From positions 310,001-374,000 of the forward strand of contig NZ_JADR01000001.1 of assembly GCF_000518485.1 (NCBI RefSeq): DNA of 64,000 nucleotides. Reading direction: 5' to 3'. Positions 24,708 to 37,962 of the stretch are shown one piece after another. The stretch's first letter is position 1, and every line of letters begins with the position of its first letter. The position numbers were made by a program, and so were the translations under genes. The notes below the pieces were generated by a model. The model was not told the origin of the DNA. It saw only the letters and a program-made list of their open reading frames with translations, and made no database searches. This DNA comes from Olleya marilimosa CAM030. GTDB lineage: Bacteria; Bacteroidota; Bacteroidia; Flavobacteriales; Flavobacteriaceae.

Positions 24708-26135
24708 TTAAACTGAAAGTTTTTTCGTTAAATCCTCAACGTACTTTCTAAATTGCTTATCTGTAGTTGATAAATTATCAACGGTTTTACAAGCATGTAG
24801 TACTGTTGCATGATCACGTTTTCCTATTTGAGAACCAATACTAGCTAAAGAGGCTTTTGTAAACTTTTTAGCAAAAAACATGGCTAGCTGTCTAGCTTGT
24901 ACAATGTGACGTTTTCTTGTTTTAGATTGTAACGTATCAACATCCATTTGGAAATAATCTGATACTATTTTTTGTATATAATCTATTGAAACTTCACGTT
25001 TTGTGTTTTTAACAAACTTCTCTACGACTTGTCTAGCTAACTCAATGTTAATTTCTTTTTTATTAAAAGAAGATTGAGCAATTAATGAAATAATGGCGCC
25101 TTCAAGCTCTCTAATATTAGATTTTATGTTTTTAGCAACATATTCAATTATATCTTCTGGCATTTCTACACCATCTCTATACAATTTGTTTTTTAAGATA
25201 GACACACGTGTTTCAAAATCCGGAGTTTGTAACTCGGCAGATAATCCCCATTTAAATCTAGATAATAAGCGTTGCTCAATATCTTGCATATCTACAGGAG
25301 CTTTGTCACTTGTTAAAATAACTTGTTTTCCGTTTTGGTGCAAATGATTAAATATGTGGAAAAAGACGTCTTGTGTACCAGACTTACCAGATAAAAACTG
25401 AACATCATCAATAACCAATACATCTATTAATTGATAAAAGTGTATAAAATCATTACGATTATTCTTTTTAACCGAGTCTATATATTGCTGCGTAAACTTT
25501 TCTGCAGAGATATATAAAACAGTTTTTTCTGGGTATTTATCTTTTATATCAACACCAATAGCGTGCGCTAAGTGTGTTTTACCTAAACCAACACCACCAA
25601 AAATTAATAAGGGATTAAAAGATGTTCCACCTGGTTTTGCAGAGACTGCTAAACCTGCACTACGTGCTAAACGGTTTGAATCACCTTCTAAAAAGTTATC
25701 AAAATTATAGTTTGGATTAAGTTGAGATTCGATTTTTACATTTCTAATTCCAGGAATTATAAATGGATTTCTTAATTCCGGATTTTTGTTATTTAGAGGT
25801 ACATCTACATTTTGAGACTTTACTGCACTTCTGTTAGAACTCGGAATTTTTTCTGTAAACGGTTGTTTATTACCATACGTGTTTTCCATTTTAATAATGT
25901 AAACCAGTTTGGCAGTTTCACCTAACTCTTTAGTTAAAGAGACTTTTAATAATTTTACGTAATGCTCTTCTAACCATTCGTAAAAAAATTTACTAGGGAC
26001 TTGGATACTTAATGCATTGTCTGTTAGTTTAACCGCGACTATTGGTTCAAACCAAGTTTTGTATGCTTGTGGTTGGATATTATCCTTTATAAATAGAAGA
26101 CAGTTATTCCAGACCGTTTGCGCAGTTACACTCAT
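24708..26135 (-). CDS. dnaA: Chromosomal replication initiator DnaA
   Basis: This 475-aa protein has domain I (1-85), a linker, the AAA+ domain with Walker A FGGVGLGKTHLA (179-190) and Walker B VLVIDDVQFL, and the C-terminal DNA-binding domain with the signature IGKRDHATVLHACKTV. DnaA-ATP opens oriC. I looked for DnaA boxes (TTATCCACA-like) in the flanking gaps and saw none, so the origin is probably not directly beside this gene. Confidence 0.98.
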   Translation of the reverse strand: MSVTAQTVWNNCLLFIKDNIQPQAYKTWFEPIVAVKLTDNALSIQVPSKFFYEWLEEHYVKLLKVSLTKELGETAKLVYIIKMENTYGNKQPFTEKIPSSNRSAVKSQNVDVPLNNKNPELRNPFIIPGIRNVKIESQLNPNYNFDNFLEGDSNRLARSAGLAVSAKPGGTSFNPLLIFGGVGLGKTHLAHAIGVDIKDKYPEKTVLYISAEKFTQQYIDSVKKNNRNDFIHFYQLIDVLVIDDVQFLSGKSGTQDVFFHIFNHLHQNGKQVILTSDKAPVDMQDIEQRLLSRFKWGLSAELQTPDFETRVSILKNKLYRDGVEMPEDIIEYVAKNIKSNIRELEGAIISLIAQSSFNKKEINIELARQVVEKFVKNTKREVSIDYIQKIVSDYFQMDVDTLQSKTRKRHIVQARQLAMFFAKKFTKASLASIGSQIGKRDHATVLHACKTVDNLSTTDKQFRKYVEDLTKKLSV

Positions 26136-26320
26136 GTTAATTGTAAAAAGTATTTTTTATTAGTTAATTTGTCCCAATAATAGCAATAAGACAACTCTGT
26201 TTGTTAGCTTGGCAAATATGTGAACAAAAAACGTAAAAAAAAAATCATTTACTATTGAATTTATAGTTTTTTTTGTGCATGTTAACCAACCATTCGAAAC
26301 TACAAAAAAAAATCAAGACT

Positions 26321-26725
26321 ATGGGTATAATGCAAGATGAAATTCAAATAAGAGTACGATATGCAGAAACAGATCAAATGGGAATTGTACATCATGGGAA
26401 TTACGCAATATATCTAGAAATGGCTAGAATTGAGTGGTTGCGTAAATTAGGGATTTCTTACAGAAAAATGGAAGAAGAAGGACTTGGTTTACCTGTTGTA
26501 TCGTTGTCTATAAATTTCAAAAAATCAGCATATTATGACGACGTAATTACAGTAAAAACTACATTAAAAAAAGCACCAACTGCGTTAGTCGAGTTTGAAT
26601 ATGAAATACTGAATGATTTGCAACAAATTTTATGTACAGCAACGGTAGTTTTAGCCTTTTTAGACATGAAAACTAGACGACCAACTAGACCGCCTAAATA
26701 TTTTTTAGAAGCTTTAAATAGCTAA
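26321..26725 (+). CDS. Acyl-CoA thioesterase, YbgC-like hotdog fold
   Basis: The start is taken at ATG 26321 (134 aa); another ATG lies three codons later, and the longer reading from 26273 adds an unrelated basic leader. The hotdog core reads IRVRYAETDQMGIVHHGNY (residues about 8-26), with the catalytic Asp/His region of 4-hydroxybenzoyl-CoA/YbgC thioesterases. It hydrolyses acyl-CoA thioesters, probably short-chain. It is divergent from dnaA and convergent with the IMPACT gene, whose end it overlaps by 12 bases. Confidence 0.9.
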   Translation: MGIMQDEIQIRVRYAETDQMGIVHHGNYAIYLEMARIEWLRKLGISYRKMEEEGLGLPVVSLSINFKKSAYYDDVITVKTTLKKAPTALVEFEYEILNDLQQILCTATVVLAFLDMKTRRPTRPPKYFLEALNS

Positions 26726-27325
26726 GTCTTTAATTTTAACTTCGTAAATTGTATCAAAAATTTCGAAAATAGTTTGTGCTTCTTTTTTTCTAACAGAGAT
26801 GGTGATTTGACAATCCAATTCTAATTTTTGGTTAATAACTTTTAAATTTTTCTCTTTAATTACACGCATAACCTTATTCATATTTTTATAATCAAAACTG
26901 ATAAGATAGTCAATGTTAATAGTGCGTGTTACAATTTTTGAAGCTTCTAAAGCCATTTGAGCTCCAGTTTTGTATGCATTTATTAAACCACCAACGCCAA
27001 GCTTAACACCTCCAAAATACCTTACAACAACAATTAATACGTTGGTTACGTCAAATGATTGGATTTGTCCATAAATAGGCATGCCTGCACTATTATTAGG
27101 TTCGCCATCATCATTGGCTCTGTAGGCAATAGTTTCTGTGCCAATTTGGTAAGCATAACACCAATGTCTAGCTTGATGATGTTGTTTTTTTAAATCTTCT
27201 ATATGTTGTTTAACAGCTTCTTCTGTTTTTACAGGAAATGCATACCCAAAAAATTTAGAATTTTTGTCTTTAAATAAGACTTCTTCTGACGGTTTTGTTA
27301 TTGTTTTGTAAGTGTCTTTTTCCAT
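26714..27325 (-). CDS. IMPACT/YigZ family protein
   Basis: This 203-aa protein has the UPF0029/IMPACT N-terminal domain, with KNSKFFGYAFPVKTEE, HWCYAYQIG and the signature RANDDGEPNNSAGMPI (about 70-85), then VVRYFGGVKLGVGGL. The C-terminal part is an EF-G-like alpha/beta domain. The role is unclear in bacteria; yeast and mammalian relatives modulate the Gcn2 stress kinase. It is preceded by the EamA gene with a 3-base gap. Confidence 0.92.
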   Translation of the reverse strand: MEKDTYKTITKPSEEVLFKDKNSKFFGYAFPVKTEEAVKQHIEDLKKQHHQARHWCYAYQIGTETIAYRANDDGEPNNSAGMPIYGQIQSFDVTNVLIVVVRYFGGVKLGVGGLINAYKTGAQMALEASKIVTRTINIDYLISFDYKNMNKVMRVIKEKNLKVINQKLELDCQITISVRKKEAQTIFEIFDTIYEVKIKDLAI

Positions 27326-27328
27326 GAA

Positions 27329-28192
27329 TTATGATAATGTCACTAATATAATAGACAGTACAGCTATCCCAATACCAATCCAGTTTTTAGTCAATAAACG
27401 CTCTTTAAATAATAATAAACCAATTAAGGTTGTTAGCATGACTATAGCTACATTATTAACTGTAAAAATGGTCGAGCTTTCAAAGTTTTCGGCATTTAAA
27501 GCTTTTAATAAAGTATAAATAGAGTAGTAGTTAACCACACCTAAAATCACACCAGAGACTATACTTTTTGGGTCAAAAGTAAATTGTTTTTGTATCGCTT
27601 TCGCGGAAAGCAAGCCAATCCCAATCACTCCAGCTATAAAAAATATTGTAGCAGAAAAAATAGGAATTCCGTTGTCTGCTAAAAAAGTAGTTTCAATATA
27701 TTTTATAGATGTGTCTATGGTACCTGACCCTAAAAATAATATAATAGGCAGCCATAATGTTTTAATTGAAAAACGTTGGTCTGTTTTTGCTTTATAGGAT
27801 GCTAAGTATACAGCTAATAAAGCTAATACAATACCTAAAGCTTTTTGCCAACCCAAACTTTCGTTATAAAAAAATAGTCCAAATATAATGGGTATTACTA
27901 CACTCATTTTACTTGCTACAGAAGCTACAGATAATCCATTACGTTGTGCTGTTAATGCCATGACGTTAAAAATGGCAATAAATAAAAAACCTAAACCTAT
28001 TGCGCCAAAAAACCATTTAGATTGTATAATATCGCTTACAATTATAGGTGCATCATAGCTTAAAATACCATAAGTAAAAGCTGTAAAGTAATTAATAACA
28101 ATAGTTTGTAACGTATTTATGTTGCGTTTACCAACAACTTTAAAGATGACAAAAATTAATGTAGACGCACATATACTAAGTAATAAATACAT
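27329..28192 (-). CDS. EamA/DMT-family transporter
   Basis: This 287-aa protein has ten predicted transmembrane helices in two five-helix repeats, typical of the drug/metabolite transporter superfamily. The C-terminal repeat contains NVAIVMLTTLIGLLLFKERL, the family-typical end before the last helix. The substrate is unknown. The stop/start overlap with the HAD phosphatase gene (28192) indicates an operon. One 13-mer motif lies within. Confidence 0.9.
   Translation of the reverse strand: MYLLLSICASTLIFVIFKVVGKRNINTLQTIVINYFTAFTYGILSYDAPIIVSDIIQSKWFFGAIGLGFLFIAIFNVMALTAQRNGLSVASVASKMSVVIPIIFGLFFYNESLGWQKALGIVLALLAVYLASYKAKTDQRFSIKTLWLPIILFLGSGTIDTSIKYIETTFLADNGIPIFSATIFFIAGVIGIGLLSAKAIQKQFTFDPKSIVSGVILGVVNYYSIYTLLKALNAENFESSTIFTVNNVAIVMLTTLIGLLLFKERLLTKNWIGIGIAVLSIILVTLS
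27596..27608 (-). repeat. 13-mer TTCCGCGAAAGCG, copy 4 (in the EamA gene)
   Basis: Exact copy on the minus strand. In this gene's frame it encodes Ser-Ala-Lys-Ala, the same peptide as in prmC. Confidence 0.7.
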
Positions 28193-28803
28193 TAAAACAA
28201 GTCTTTTTTAATGGTGAATAAATCTATTACATCCTCCGTTTTTGGGTTATTGTTCCAAACGTTAATGCCTAGTTGACTTGCTGTTTCTGTGTTTTCTGTA
28301 GTGTCGTCTATAAACAGGCATTCTTCTGGTTTTAGGTTGTTTTCATTTAGTACAAACTGAAATATATCTTTGTTTGGTTTACGTAATTGTATTTCGTGTG
28401 AAAGATAAAATTTGTCAAACGCATTTTTAAATTCGTCATAAAACGATACCTGATTTTTAATACAATCAATATGTAACTCATTAGTATTACTTAGTAATAT
28501 TAGATTATACTTTTTGTCTTTTGCTAATTGTTGTATAAACTCTAAACGTTTAACTGGAAAATCACAAATAATGTAGTTCCAAGCATCGATGATTTGTTGT
28601 TTTGTTAATTTTGGAAAATTACCCATGTAAAAATCTATAAACTCGTTGGTATCAATAAGACCTTGTTCGTAAAAACTATTAAAAGCAACAATTTCTTCTG
28701 ATAATTCATCAACGTCAAACAGCTCTAAAGCGTTGGTCATTGCACCTGCTTTATCTAAATTAATAAAGACATCTCCAAAATCAAATATTAGGGTTTTTAT
28801 CAT
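28192..28803 (-). CDS. HAD-family phosphatase, YihX/epoxide hydrolase-N type
   Basis: This 203-aa HAD protein has motif I DFGDVFINLD (residues 9-18), motif II LLSNTNELH (about 103-111), a Lys in LRKPNKDIFQ and motif III FIDDTTENTETA. The cap domain is the small helical C1 type. It likely removes phosphate from a sugar phosphate or nucleotide, but the substrate is not predictable. It overlaps the EamA gene start by 1 base. Confidence 0.92.
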   Translation of the reverse strand: MIKTLIFDFGDVFINLDKAGAMTNALELFDVDELSEEIVAFNSFYEQGLIDTNEFIDFYMGNFPKLTKQQIIDAWNYIICDFPVKRLEFIQQLAKDKKYNLILLSNTNELHIDCIKNQVSFYDEFKNAFDKFYLSHEIQLRKPNKDIFQFVLNENNLKPEECLFIDDTTENTETASQLGINVWNNNPKTEDVIDLFTIKKDLF

Positions 28804-28833
28804 AGGGTTAGTATCATTTTGCTAAAGCAAAAC

Positions 28834-29943
28834 TTAATTAGTGTTTTTGTAAATATATAGTAAGTCGTCTAAAATGGATGACTGGTTAATTAATTTGCCT
28901 TGTAATTTAGGTGCTTTTACACCTTCTTTAAAAATAGTTTGACCTTTAAAAACTCTAGCTTCATCCCAAAGTCCAGCGTCAATAAAAAGTTGTAATGTTT
29001 TAGAGCCACCTTCAATAATTACAGAGTTGATGTTGTGTTTAAATAAAGTGTCACAAATTTGTTGTGCTTGATTTTCTTTTTGACTAAAATCTATTACTGC
29101 ATTTAAATCTCCAACCATTGTATTGTTTGGTGGATGTATGGACCACGTTTGTTTTGTGTTTTGGGTCGCTTTATTATTATGATAAATTAATAAGCTTTCC
29201 GCTTTAGCGTTAAAAACATTGCAGTCTGCTTTTAAGGCTTTATTTTTATCTAATACGACGCGTAATGGATTATTACCAGTCCAATCTCTAACATTTAGTG
29301 TTGGATTATCATGTAAAACGGTGTTGGTGCCTACTAATATGGCTTGTTCTTCAGTTCTCCATTTGTGGACTAATTGTCTAGAATAGGTGTTGGTAATCCA
29401 TACTGGTTTTTGTTCGTTTTTAGATTTTGGTGCGATAAATCCATCGTTGGATTCTGCCCATTTTAAAATAATGTATGGTCTTTTTTTGTTGTGAAAAGTA
29501 AAAAAACGCTTATGATGTGCTTTACATTCTGCTTCTAAAACACCAACTTTAACGTTTCTTCCAGCTTCTAATAATTTTTTAATTCCTTTTCCAGCGACTT
29601 CAGGATTATCATCAACACAGCCAATAACTATATTTGGTATTTGATGGTAAATAATTAAATCGCTACAAGGAGGTGTTTTTCCGTAATGACTGCAAGGTTC
29701 AAGCGTTACATAAATAGTAGCCTCTTTTAATAACGCCTTGTCTTGGACGTTATTAATAGCGTTAACTTCAGCATGGTTACCACCATATTCACTGGTAAAA
29801 CCTTCGGCTATAATAGTGTTATTATATACAATTACACAGCCAACCATAGGGTTTGGACGTGTAAGTCCTAAACCATTTTTGGCAATTTGTAAAGCACGTG
29901 TTATGTATAATTGATCTGACAAATTATAGTTTAATTTTAACAT
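28834..29943 (-). CDS. ribD: Bifunctional riboflavin biosynthesis protein RibD
   Basis: I use ATG 29943 (369 aa); an upstream ATG at 29958 is also possible. The N-terminal deaminase domain has the zinc motif HAEVNAI, later PCSHYGKTPPC (residues about 75-90), and GLTRPNPMVGCVIV. The C-terminal reductase domain starts near 150 (RPYIILKWAESNDGFIAP). It performs the second and third steps of riboflavin synthesis. Its 5' end overlaps the LEA-type lipoprotein gene by about 20 bases. Confidence 0.96.
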   Translation of the reverse strand: MLKLNYNLSDQLYITRALQIAKNGLGLTRPNPMVGCVIVYNNTIIAEGFTSEYGGNHAEVNAINNVQDKALLKEATIYVTLEPCSHYGKTPPCSDLIIYHQIPNIVIGCVDDNPEVAGKGIKKLLEAGRNVKVGVLEAECKAHHKRFFTFHNKKRPYIILKWAESNDGFIAPKSKNEQKPVWITNTYSRQLVHKWRTEEQAILVGTNTVLHDNPTLNVRDWTGNNPLRVVLDKNKALKADCNVFNAKAESLLIYHNNKATQNTKQTWSIHPPNNTMVGDLNAVIDFSQKENQAQQICDTLFKHNINSVIIEGGSKTLQLFIDAGLWDEARVFKGQTIFKEGVKAPKLQGKLINQSSILDDLLYIYKNTN

Positions 29944-30379
29944 CCTCAGTTCGGTCAACTTTATAGGCGTGTGAGAAGCCTAAAACTTTGTACTTTATAT
30001 CTCCTAAGTATTGAATTTTTACTTTTTTGCTAAAAAAACTACCTAATAAACCACTTAAGTTTTTATTACTTAATAGGCTGTCTGTTGGTAACTTTGCTTG
30101 AAGTGGAATTGTAAACTGTTTATTAGCTGGTACATCAAAACTAACACTAGAGACAACACCTATAGGATTATCATTAACAAGCACTTGTATACCATCTGTT
30201 TTAATTTTTCCACCAATACTATTTGGGTTTAAAAAAAGAGCGTCTGCAGTAACAGTTATAAATTTTGATGAAGATTCTAATACTTTTATATTTTCTACCC
30301 TAATAAATTCTGGTTTTTCTGTGACTTTACAGTTAAAAAAACAGGTTAATATTGTTAATAAGATTAATGTTTTCTTCAT
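29924..30379 (-). CDS. LEA type 2 family lipoprotein
   Basis: This 151-aa protein has a lipoprotein signal peptide (MKKTLILLTILTCFFNCK, lipid Cys near residue 17). A single LEA14-like beta domain follows (FITVTADALFLNPNSIGGKI; SFDVPANKQFTIPLQAKLP). Family members have a water-stress/hypersensitive fold of unknown role in bacterial envelopes. Divergent from the GNAT gene at 30445. Confidence 0.85.
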   Translation of the reverse strand: MKKTLILLTILTCFFNCKVTEKPEFIRVENIKVLESSSKFITVTADALFLNPNSIGGKIKTDGIQVLVNDNPIGVVSSVSFDVPANKQFTIPLQAKLPTDSLLSNKNLSGLLGSFFSKKVKIQYLGDIKYKVLGFSHAYKVDRTEDVKIKL

Positions 30380-30444
30380 ATATCTATTTTTGGATTTAAT
30401 GTATCTTCATCCTCTAAAAGAAGGCGTAAAAATACTATATAAAA

Positions 30445-30936
30445 GTGAGTAATACTATTATTGAAATAAGAGAAATCCAACCACAAGATAATCCGCAAAT
30501 CGAAGCTGTTATTCGTGAAGTTTTTATAGAATATAATTTGCCTTTAGTTGGGACAGCTTATGCAGACCCAGAGACACCAAAAATGTTTGAGTCATATGCT
30601 AAGAACAACGAAGTGTATTACGTGGTTTTAGTAAATGGTGTTGTAGAAGGAGGAGGAGGTTTAAAACCTTTAAATGGTATGGAATCTGAGGTGTTTGAAA
30701 TTCAGAAAATGTATTTTTCTAATCGCTTACGCGGAAAAGGTTATGGAAAAAAACTATTTGAAAAATGTTTAGAAAAAGGGAAGTCACTTGGATTTAATCG
30801 TGCGTATTTAGAAACAATTCCGATATTAAAAGAAGCCATTCATATATACGAAACCAATGGGTTTAAACATTTAAATGGACCACTAGGAAGCACAGGACAT
30901 TTTAATTGTGGAATATGGATGGAAAAACATTTATAA
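30445..30936 (+). CDS. GNAT N-acetyltransferase
   Basis: This 163-aa protein has the acetyl-CoA-binding segment MYFSNRLRGKGYGKKLFEKC (about 92-111) and YETNGFKHLNGPLGSTGHF near the end, a pattern seen in amino-acid N-acetyltransferase-like GNATs of Bacteroidota. The substrate is unknown. It stops 3 bases before prmC, so it is probably cotranscribed. Confidence 0.9.
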   Translation: MSNTIIEIREIQPQDNPQIEAVIREVFIEYNLPLVGTAYADPETPKMFESYAKNNEVYYVVLVNGVVEGGGGLKPLNGMESEVFEIQKMYFSNRLRGKGYGKKLFEKCLEKGKSLGFNRAYLETIPILKEAIHIYETNGFKHLNGPLGSTGHFNCGIWMEKHL

Positions 30937-30939
30937 CTC

Positions 30940-31802
30940 ATGTTAATTAAAGCGCTTAAAGAATTATTTCATAAGGAATTGGACCATATTTATGGACCTG
31001 ACGAAGTGTTTACATTTTTTTTTATGTTAACAGAGCATTATTGTAACATTTCTAGGTTAGACGTTGCTTTAAACACAAATTTAAGTGTGACTACTAATGA
31101 GCAGGTTCCGTTGTTTAAAGCTTTAGAGCTTTTAAAACAACAAAAACCAATACAATACATGTTAGGTCAAACAGAGTTTTTTGGGCTACCATTTAAAGTG
31201 GATCAAAATACACTTATACCAAGACCAGAAACAGAAGAGTTAGTCTCTTTAATTATTGACAATTCAAAACCTTCTAAATCACATTCAATATTAGATATTG
31301 GTACAGGTAGTGGTTGTATTGCTGTAAGTCTAGCAAAAAACCTTGCCGACTCTAATGTTTATGCGCTAGACGTTTCCGCGAAAGCGATTAATGTAGCTAA
31401 ACAAAATGCTACGTTAAATAATGTAACTATTACGTTTATTGAGGCAGATATTTTAGATTCATCTATTTGGGATAAGCAATTTAAAGCGTTAAAATTTGAT
31501 ACTATAGTTTCTAATCCTCCATACGTTAGACAATTAGAAAAACAATTTATGAATGCTAATGTTTTAGAAAACGAGCCACATTTAGCATTATTTGTAGCGG
31601 ATGATAATCCTTTGATTTTTTATAAAGCAATTACACAATTTGCCACACGTTATTTAAATAAAAATGGTAGACTATATTTTGAAATAAATGAATATCTTGG
31701 AGAAGATATGGTAAAGCTTTTACAGGAGTATGGCTTTAAAAATATTGAATTAAAACAAGATATTTTTGGTAAAGATCGTATGGTTAGTGGAATTATAAAT
31801 TA

Positions 31803-31803
<1 letters not shown>
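30940..31803 (+). CDS. prmC: Release factor glutamine methyltransferase PrmC
   Basis: This 287-aa enzyme methylates the Gln of the GGQ motif in peptide release factors. It has an N-terminal helical domain (1-90), the SAM motif ILDIGTGSGCIAVSLA (about 116-131) and the catalytic VSNPPYV (about 189-195). The reading includes a perfect 13-mer motif at 31374. It overlaps the following lipoprotein gene by 1 base (TAATG). Confidence 0.96.
31374..31386 (+). repeat. 13-mer TTCCGCGAAAGCG, copy 5 (in prmC)
   Basis: Exact copy, encoding Ser-Ala-Lys-Ala in the prmC frame. Confidence 0.7.
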
Positions 31804-35400
<3,597 letters not shown>

Positions 35401-35454
35401 GCGCATAAAACATCGATAAAAAGCTAATTTTATCGTTTAGTAACATTATTTTTG

Positions 35455-35462
35455 TATATTTG
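35455..35462 (+). promoter_or_regulatory. -7 box before the 241-aa membrane protein
   Basis: TATATTTG, 18 bases before the ATG at 35480. It suggests a very short leader. Confidence 0.6.
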
Positions 35463-35479
35463 TCTTCCCAAATGTAAAA

Positions 35480-36205
35480 ATGATGAAGTTAACTAAGTTT
35501 AATTTAGTATCGATAATCCTAGTAATTCTCGTTATACTAACCGTTACAGGTCGCATATTTAGTGCACCAAACTTGTCGGATTACTCCTGGATATTAGTGT
35601 TTCCATTGTTTGCCTATTTGTATTATAGTCAAACAAAACAAACTAACCATTATTTTGGATTTTTTTTGATAGGCTTTTCTTTAGTAGAAATTTTAAAAAT
35701 AGTATTTTACGGTAATGATACTATGGCTTATTATGTTGCTAATTATTTAGTAATTGCAACTTATGCATCCTTAATAATTTTTTTAGTTAAAGATTTTAAT
35801 TTTAAATTATTATTCAAACAGTTTAAACTCCATTTAGTAGTTTTATTGTTCTTTAATGCATATATAATTTATGTATTAAATCAAATGATTATGCAAGATG
35901 CACAATTGTCTGTGTACTCTTTAGATTTTATTATAGAAGTAGCTTATAACGTGTTGATATTGTTGGTATTATCATTGTCGTTAATACATTATTTATACCA
36001 CGAAACAAAGCAAGGTTTACTTTTGTTTTTAGCTAGTGTGTGTATTGTTTTTTCTGAAATGGTACAAGTTGCCTACTTATTTATATCCTCAGAGTATTTA
36101 CTACAAATAGTATATTCTGCATTAATAGGTGTAGGTTTTTACTTTCTGTATGAGTACATAAAAATAAAATATAAAGCGACTCTAAAGACTACTAAAATAG
36201 CCTAA
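35480..36205 (+). CDS. Seven- or eight-helix membrane protein, YhhN-like arrangement
   Basis: This 241-aa, strongly hydrophobic protein has about seven or eight transmembrane segments (e.g. FNLVSIILVILVILTVTG; LLFLASVCIVFSEMVQVAYL) and a basic C-terminus. The distribution resembles the YhhN/TMEM86 (lysoplasmalogenase) group, but I see no diagnostic residues, so this is tentative. It has its own promoter and converges on the 5'-nucleotidase gene (3-base gap). Confidence 0.7.
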   Translation: MMKLTKFNLVSIILVILVILTVTGRIFSAPNLSDYSWILVFPLFAYLYYSQTKQTNHYFGFFLIGFSLVEILKIVFYGNDTMAYYVANYLVIATYASLIIFLVKDFNFKLLFKQFKLHLVVLLFFNAYIIYVLNQMIMQDAQLSVYSLDFIIEVAYNVLILLVLSLSLIHYLYHETKQGLLLFLASVCIVFSEMVQVAYLFISSEYLLQIVYSALIGVGFYFLYEYIKIKYKATLKTTKIA

Positions 36206-36208
36206 AAT

Positions 36209-37126
36209 TTAAACTATAATAGATGTTCCTTCTGCCTTTTTTGTGCTATCTGCATCAAAGTAAAAATCTATTTTTCCTAAGTTAATACCATAACAACCCA
36301 CTTGATTAACTAGTACATTTTTTCCTTCTATATTTTGTGCTACAGTCGGTTTTGGTAAAAAAGTATGAGTATGTCCTCCAATTATTAAGTCTATATCTTT
36401 GGTTGCTTTAGCTAAATTTAAATCACTTATTTTGTCTGGTGATTTACTGTAATTATAACCTAAATGAGATAAGCAGATAATTAAGTCGCATTTTTCATTA
36501 GTTTTTAAAATACGTGTCATTTCTTGTGCAGCTTCGATAGGATCTAAATATTCTGTTTCCTTGTACATTTTCTTGTCCACTAGACCGTCTAATTGAATTC
36601 CTAATCCAAATACTCCAATTTTAATACCTTCTTTTTTAAAGATTTGATACGGTTTTACATGTGTATCCATGACTGTGTTTTTAAAATCATAGTTAGCAGA
36701 TACAAAACCAAAACTAGCATGTGGTAATTGCGCATATAAACCATCAATACCATTGTCAAAATCATGATTTCCAATAGTTGCTAGATCGTATTTAAGTTTA
36801 CTCATTAATTTAAATTCTAATTCGCCACCATAATAATTAAAATACGGAGTCCCTTGAAAAATATCTCCAGCGTCTAAAAGCAATGTATTTGGGTTATCTT
36901 TTCTGATGTTTTCAATTAAAGTGGCACGTCTAGCTACACCTCCTTTATTTGCATTTCTACCATCCTCAGGTCCAAAAGCATCAATGTGGCTATGCACATC
37001 ATTGGTATGTAAAATTGTTATTTTTTTAGACTTTGAAGATGTTGCAAACGATTGTAATCCATAACCACCAACTGTAATTAAAGCTGTAGCTGCTGTTGCT
37101 TGTTGTATAAAATCTCTACGTTTCAT
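36209..37126 (-). CDS. 5'-nucleotidase, metallophosphatase half (Tat-type signal)
   Basis: Start chosen at ATG 37126 (305 aa), which gives a Tat-like signal KRRDFIQQATAATALITVGG. The longer reading from 37162 would overlap the upstream gene. The calcineurin-like core has ILHTNDVHSHI, LDAGDIFQGTPYF, TIGNHDFDNG and GGHTHTF, the complete dimetal site of UshA-type nucleotidases. The usual C-terminal substrate domain is missing here and is encoded by the gene just upstream. Together they probably form one periplasmic 5'-nucleotidase. Confidence 0.9.
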   Translation of the reverse strand: MKRRDFIQQATAATALITVGGYGLQSFATSSKSKKITILHTNDVHSHIDAFGPEDGRNANKGGVARRATLIENIRKDNPNTLLLDAGDIFQGTPYFNYYGGELEFKLMSKLKYDLATIGNHDFDNGIDGLYAQLPHASFGFVSANYDFKNTVMDTHVKPYQIFKKEGIKIGVFGLGIQLDGLVDKKMYKETEYLDPIEAAQEMTRILKTNEKCDLIICLSHLGYNYSKSPDKISDLNLAKATKDIDLIIGGHTHTFLPKPTVAQNIEGKNVLVNQVGCYGINLGKIDFYFDADSTKKAEGTSIIV

Positions 37127-37133
37127 TATGTGG

Positions 37134-37892
37134 TTATTTAGTTTGGATAAATCTATTGTCAATTACAGGGTTGATAGTATCAGTCTTTTTAAAGTAGTCT
37201 ATCATAGCATTTCTTATTTTATAATCTAGTGTATAAAGACTGTCATTTTCCTTAAAAAAGCGCATTCGGTCACCACCATTATATAAGTAGTCATTAGTCG
37301 CTACATAGTAAATCTTGTCTTTGTCAATTGGTTTTTTGTTAACTAAAGCCTGTGTAATATTGTAATCTTTATCAAGTGTAAGTTGTATTCCACTAATAGG
37401 ATGTGCACGTTTAGCTTGGCTTAAATAATGCGTCATACTATCTATTTGTTGACCTTTTAGTGCAACAACAACAATACTGTTTTCAAAAGGCATAATTTCA
37501 AAAGCAGTTCTGGTGGTAATATTTCCTTTAGAAATTATAGAACGTATTCCACCATGGTTTAAAATTACCGCATCAATATTTTTTCCTGTGCGTTTATTAA
37601 AAATCGGATTGCTTTCGTGCATAACAGCATCAGCCATTAAATTACCAATAGCAGTATTTAAATCTCCATCACTTTTACTATAAGTTTCTGGTGCGTAAGA
37701 TAGGACAGCGTCCATATCTTTATTAATACTTTCGCGAAAAGGCTTAACAAAGTCATCAATACTTTTGTCTGTAGCAATGGTGTCAGTTATTGAAATCTGC
37801 TTACCTTCAATCTTACTCAACGAGTAAGTCTCTTGCTTACAAGAGTTTAAAATAGTAATTAAAAGTAAGAATAAAAGATGTTTGTAATTCAT
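37134..37892 (-). CDS. 5'-nucleotidase C-terminal domain lipoprotein
   Basis: Start at ATG 37892 (252 aa), which gives a lipobox signal peptide (LLFLLLITILNSCKQ). The body is a 5_nucleotid_C domain: NLMADAVMH, AVILNHGGIRS, EIMPFENSIVVVALKGQQID, NDYLYNGGDRM. This domain binds the nucleoside in UshA-like enzymes but has no metal site itself. Its stop is 7 bases from the metallophosphatase start, so the enzyme is encoded as two adjacent polypeptides. Confidence 0.9.
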   Translation of the reverse strand: MNYKHLLFLLLITILNSCKQETYSLSKIEGKQISITDTIATDKSIDDFVKPFRESINKDMDAVLSYAPETYSKSDGDLNTAIGNLMADAVMHESNPIFNKRTGKNIDAVILNHGGIRSIISKGNITTRTAFEIMPFENSIVVVALKGQQIDSMTHYLSQAKRAHPISGIQLTLDKDYNITQALVNKKPIDKDKIYYVATNDYLYNGGDRMRFFKENDSLYTLDYKIRNAMIDYFKKTDTINPVIDNRFIQTK

Positions 37893-37962
37893 ATTTAATG
37901 TTGAATAATTTAAAGCTAATATAGTTACAATTACTACATTTGTAACAAAGGAATAAAGATAA

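Noticed and set aside
26136..26320. Replication origin beside dnaA
   Set aside because: No DnaA-box cluster (TTATCCACA-like) in the gaps on either side of dnaA, and no long gap with AT-rich repeats.
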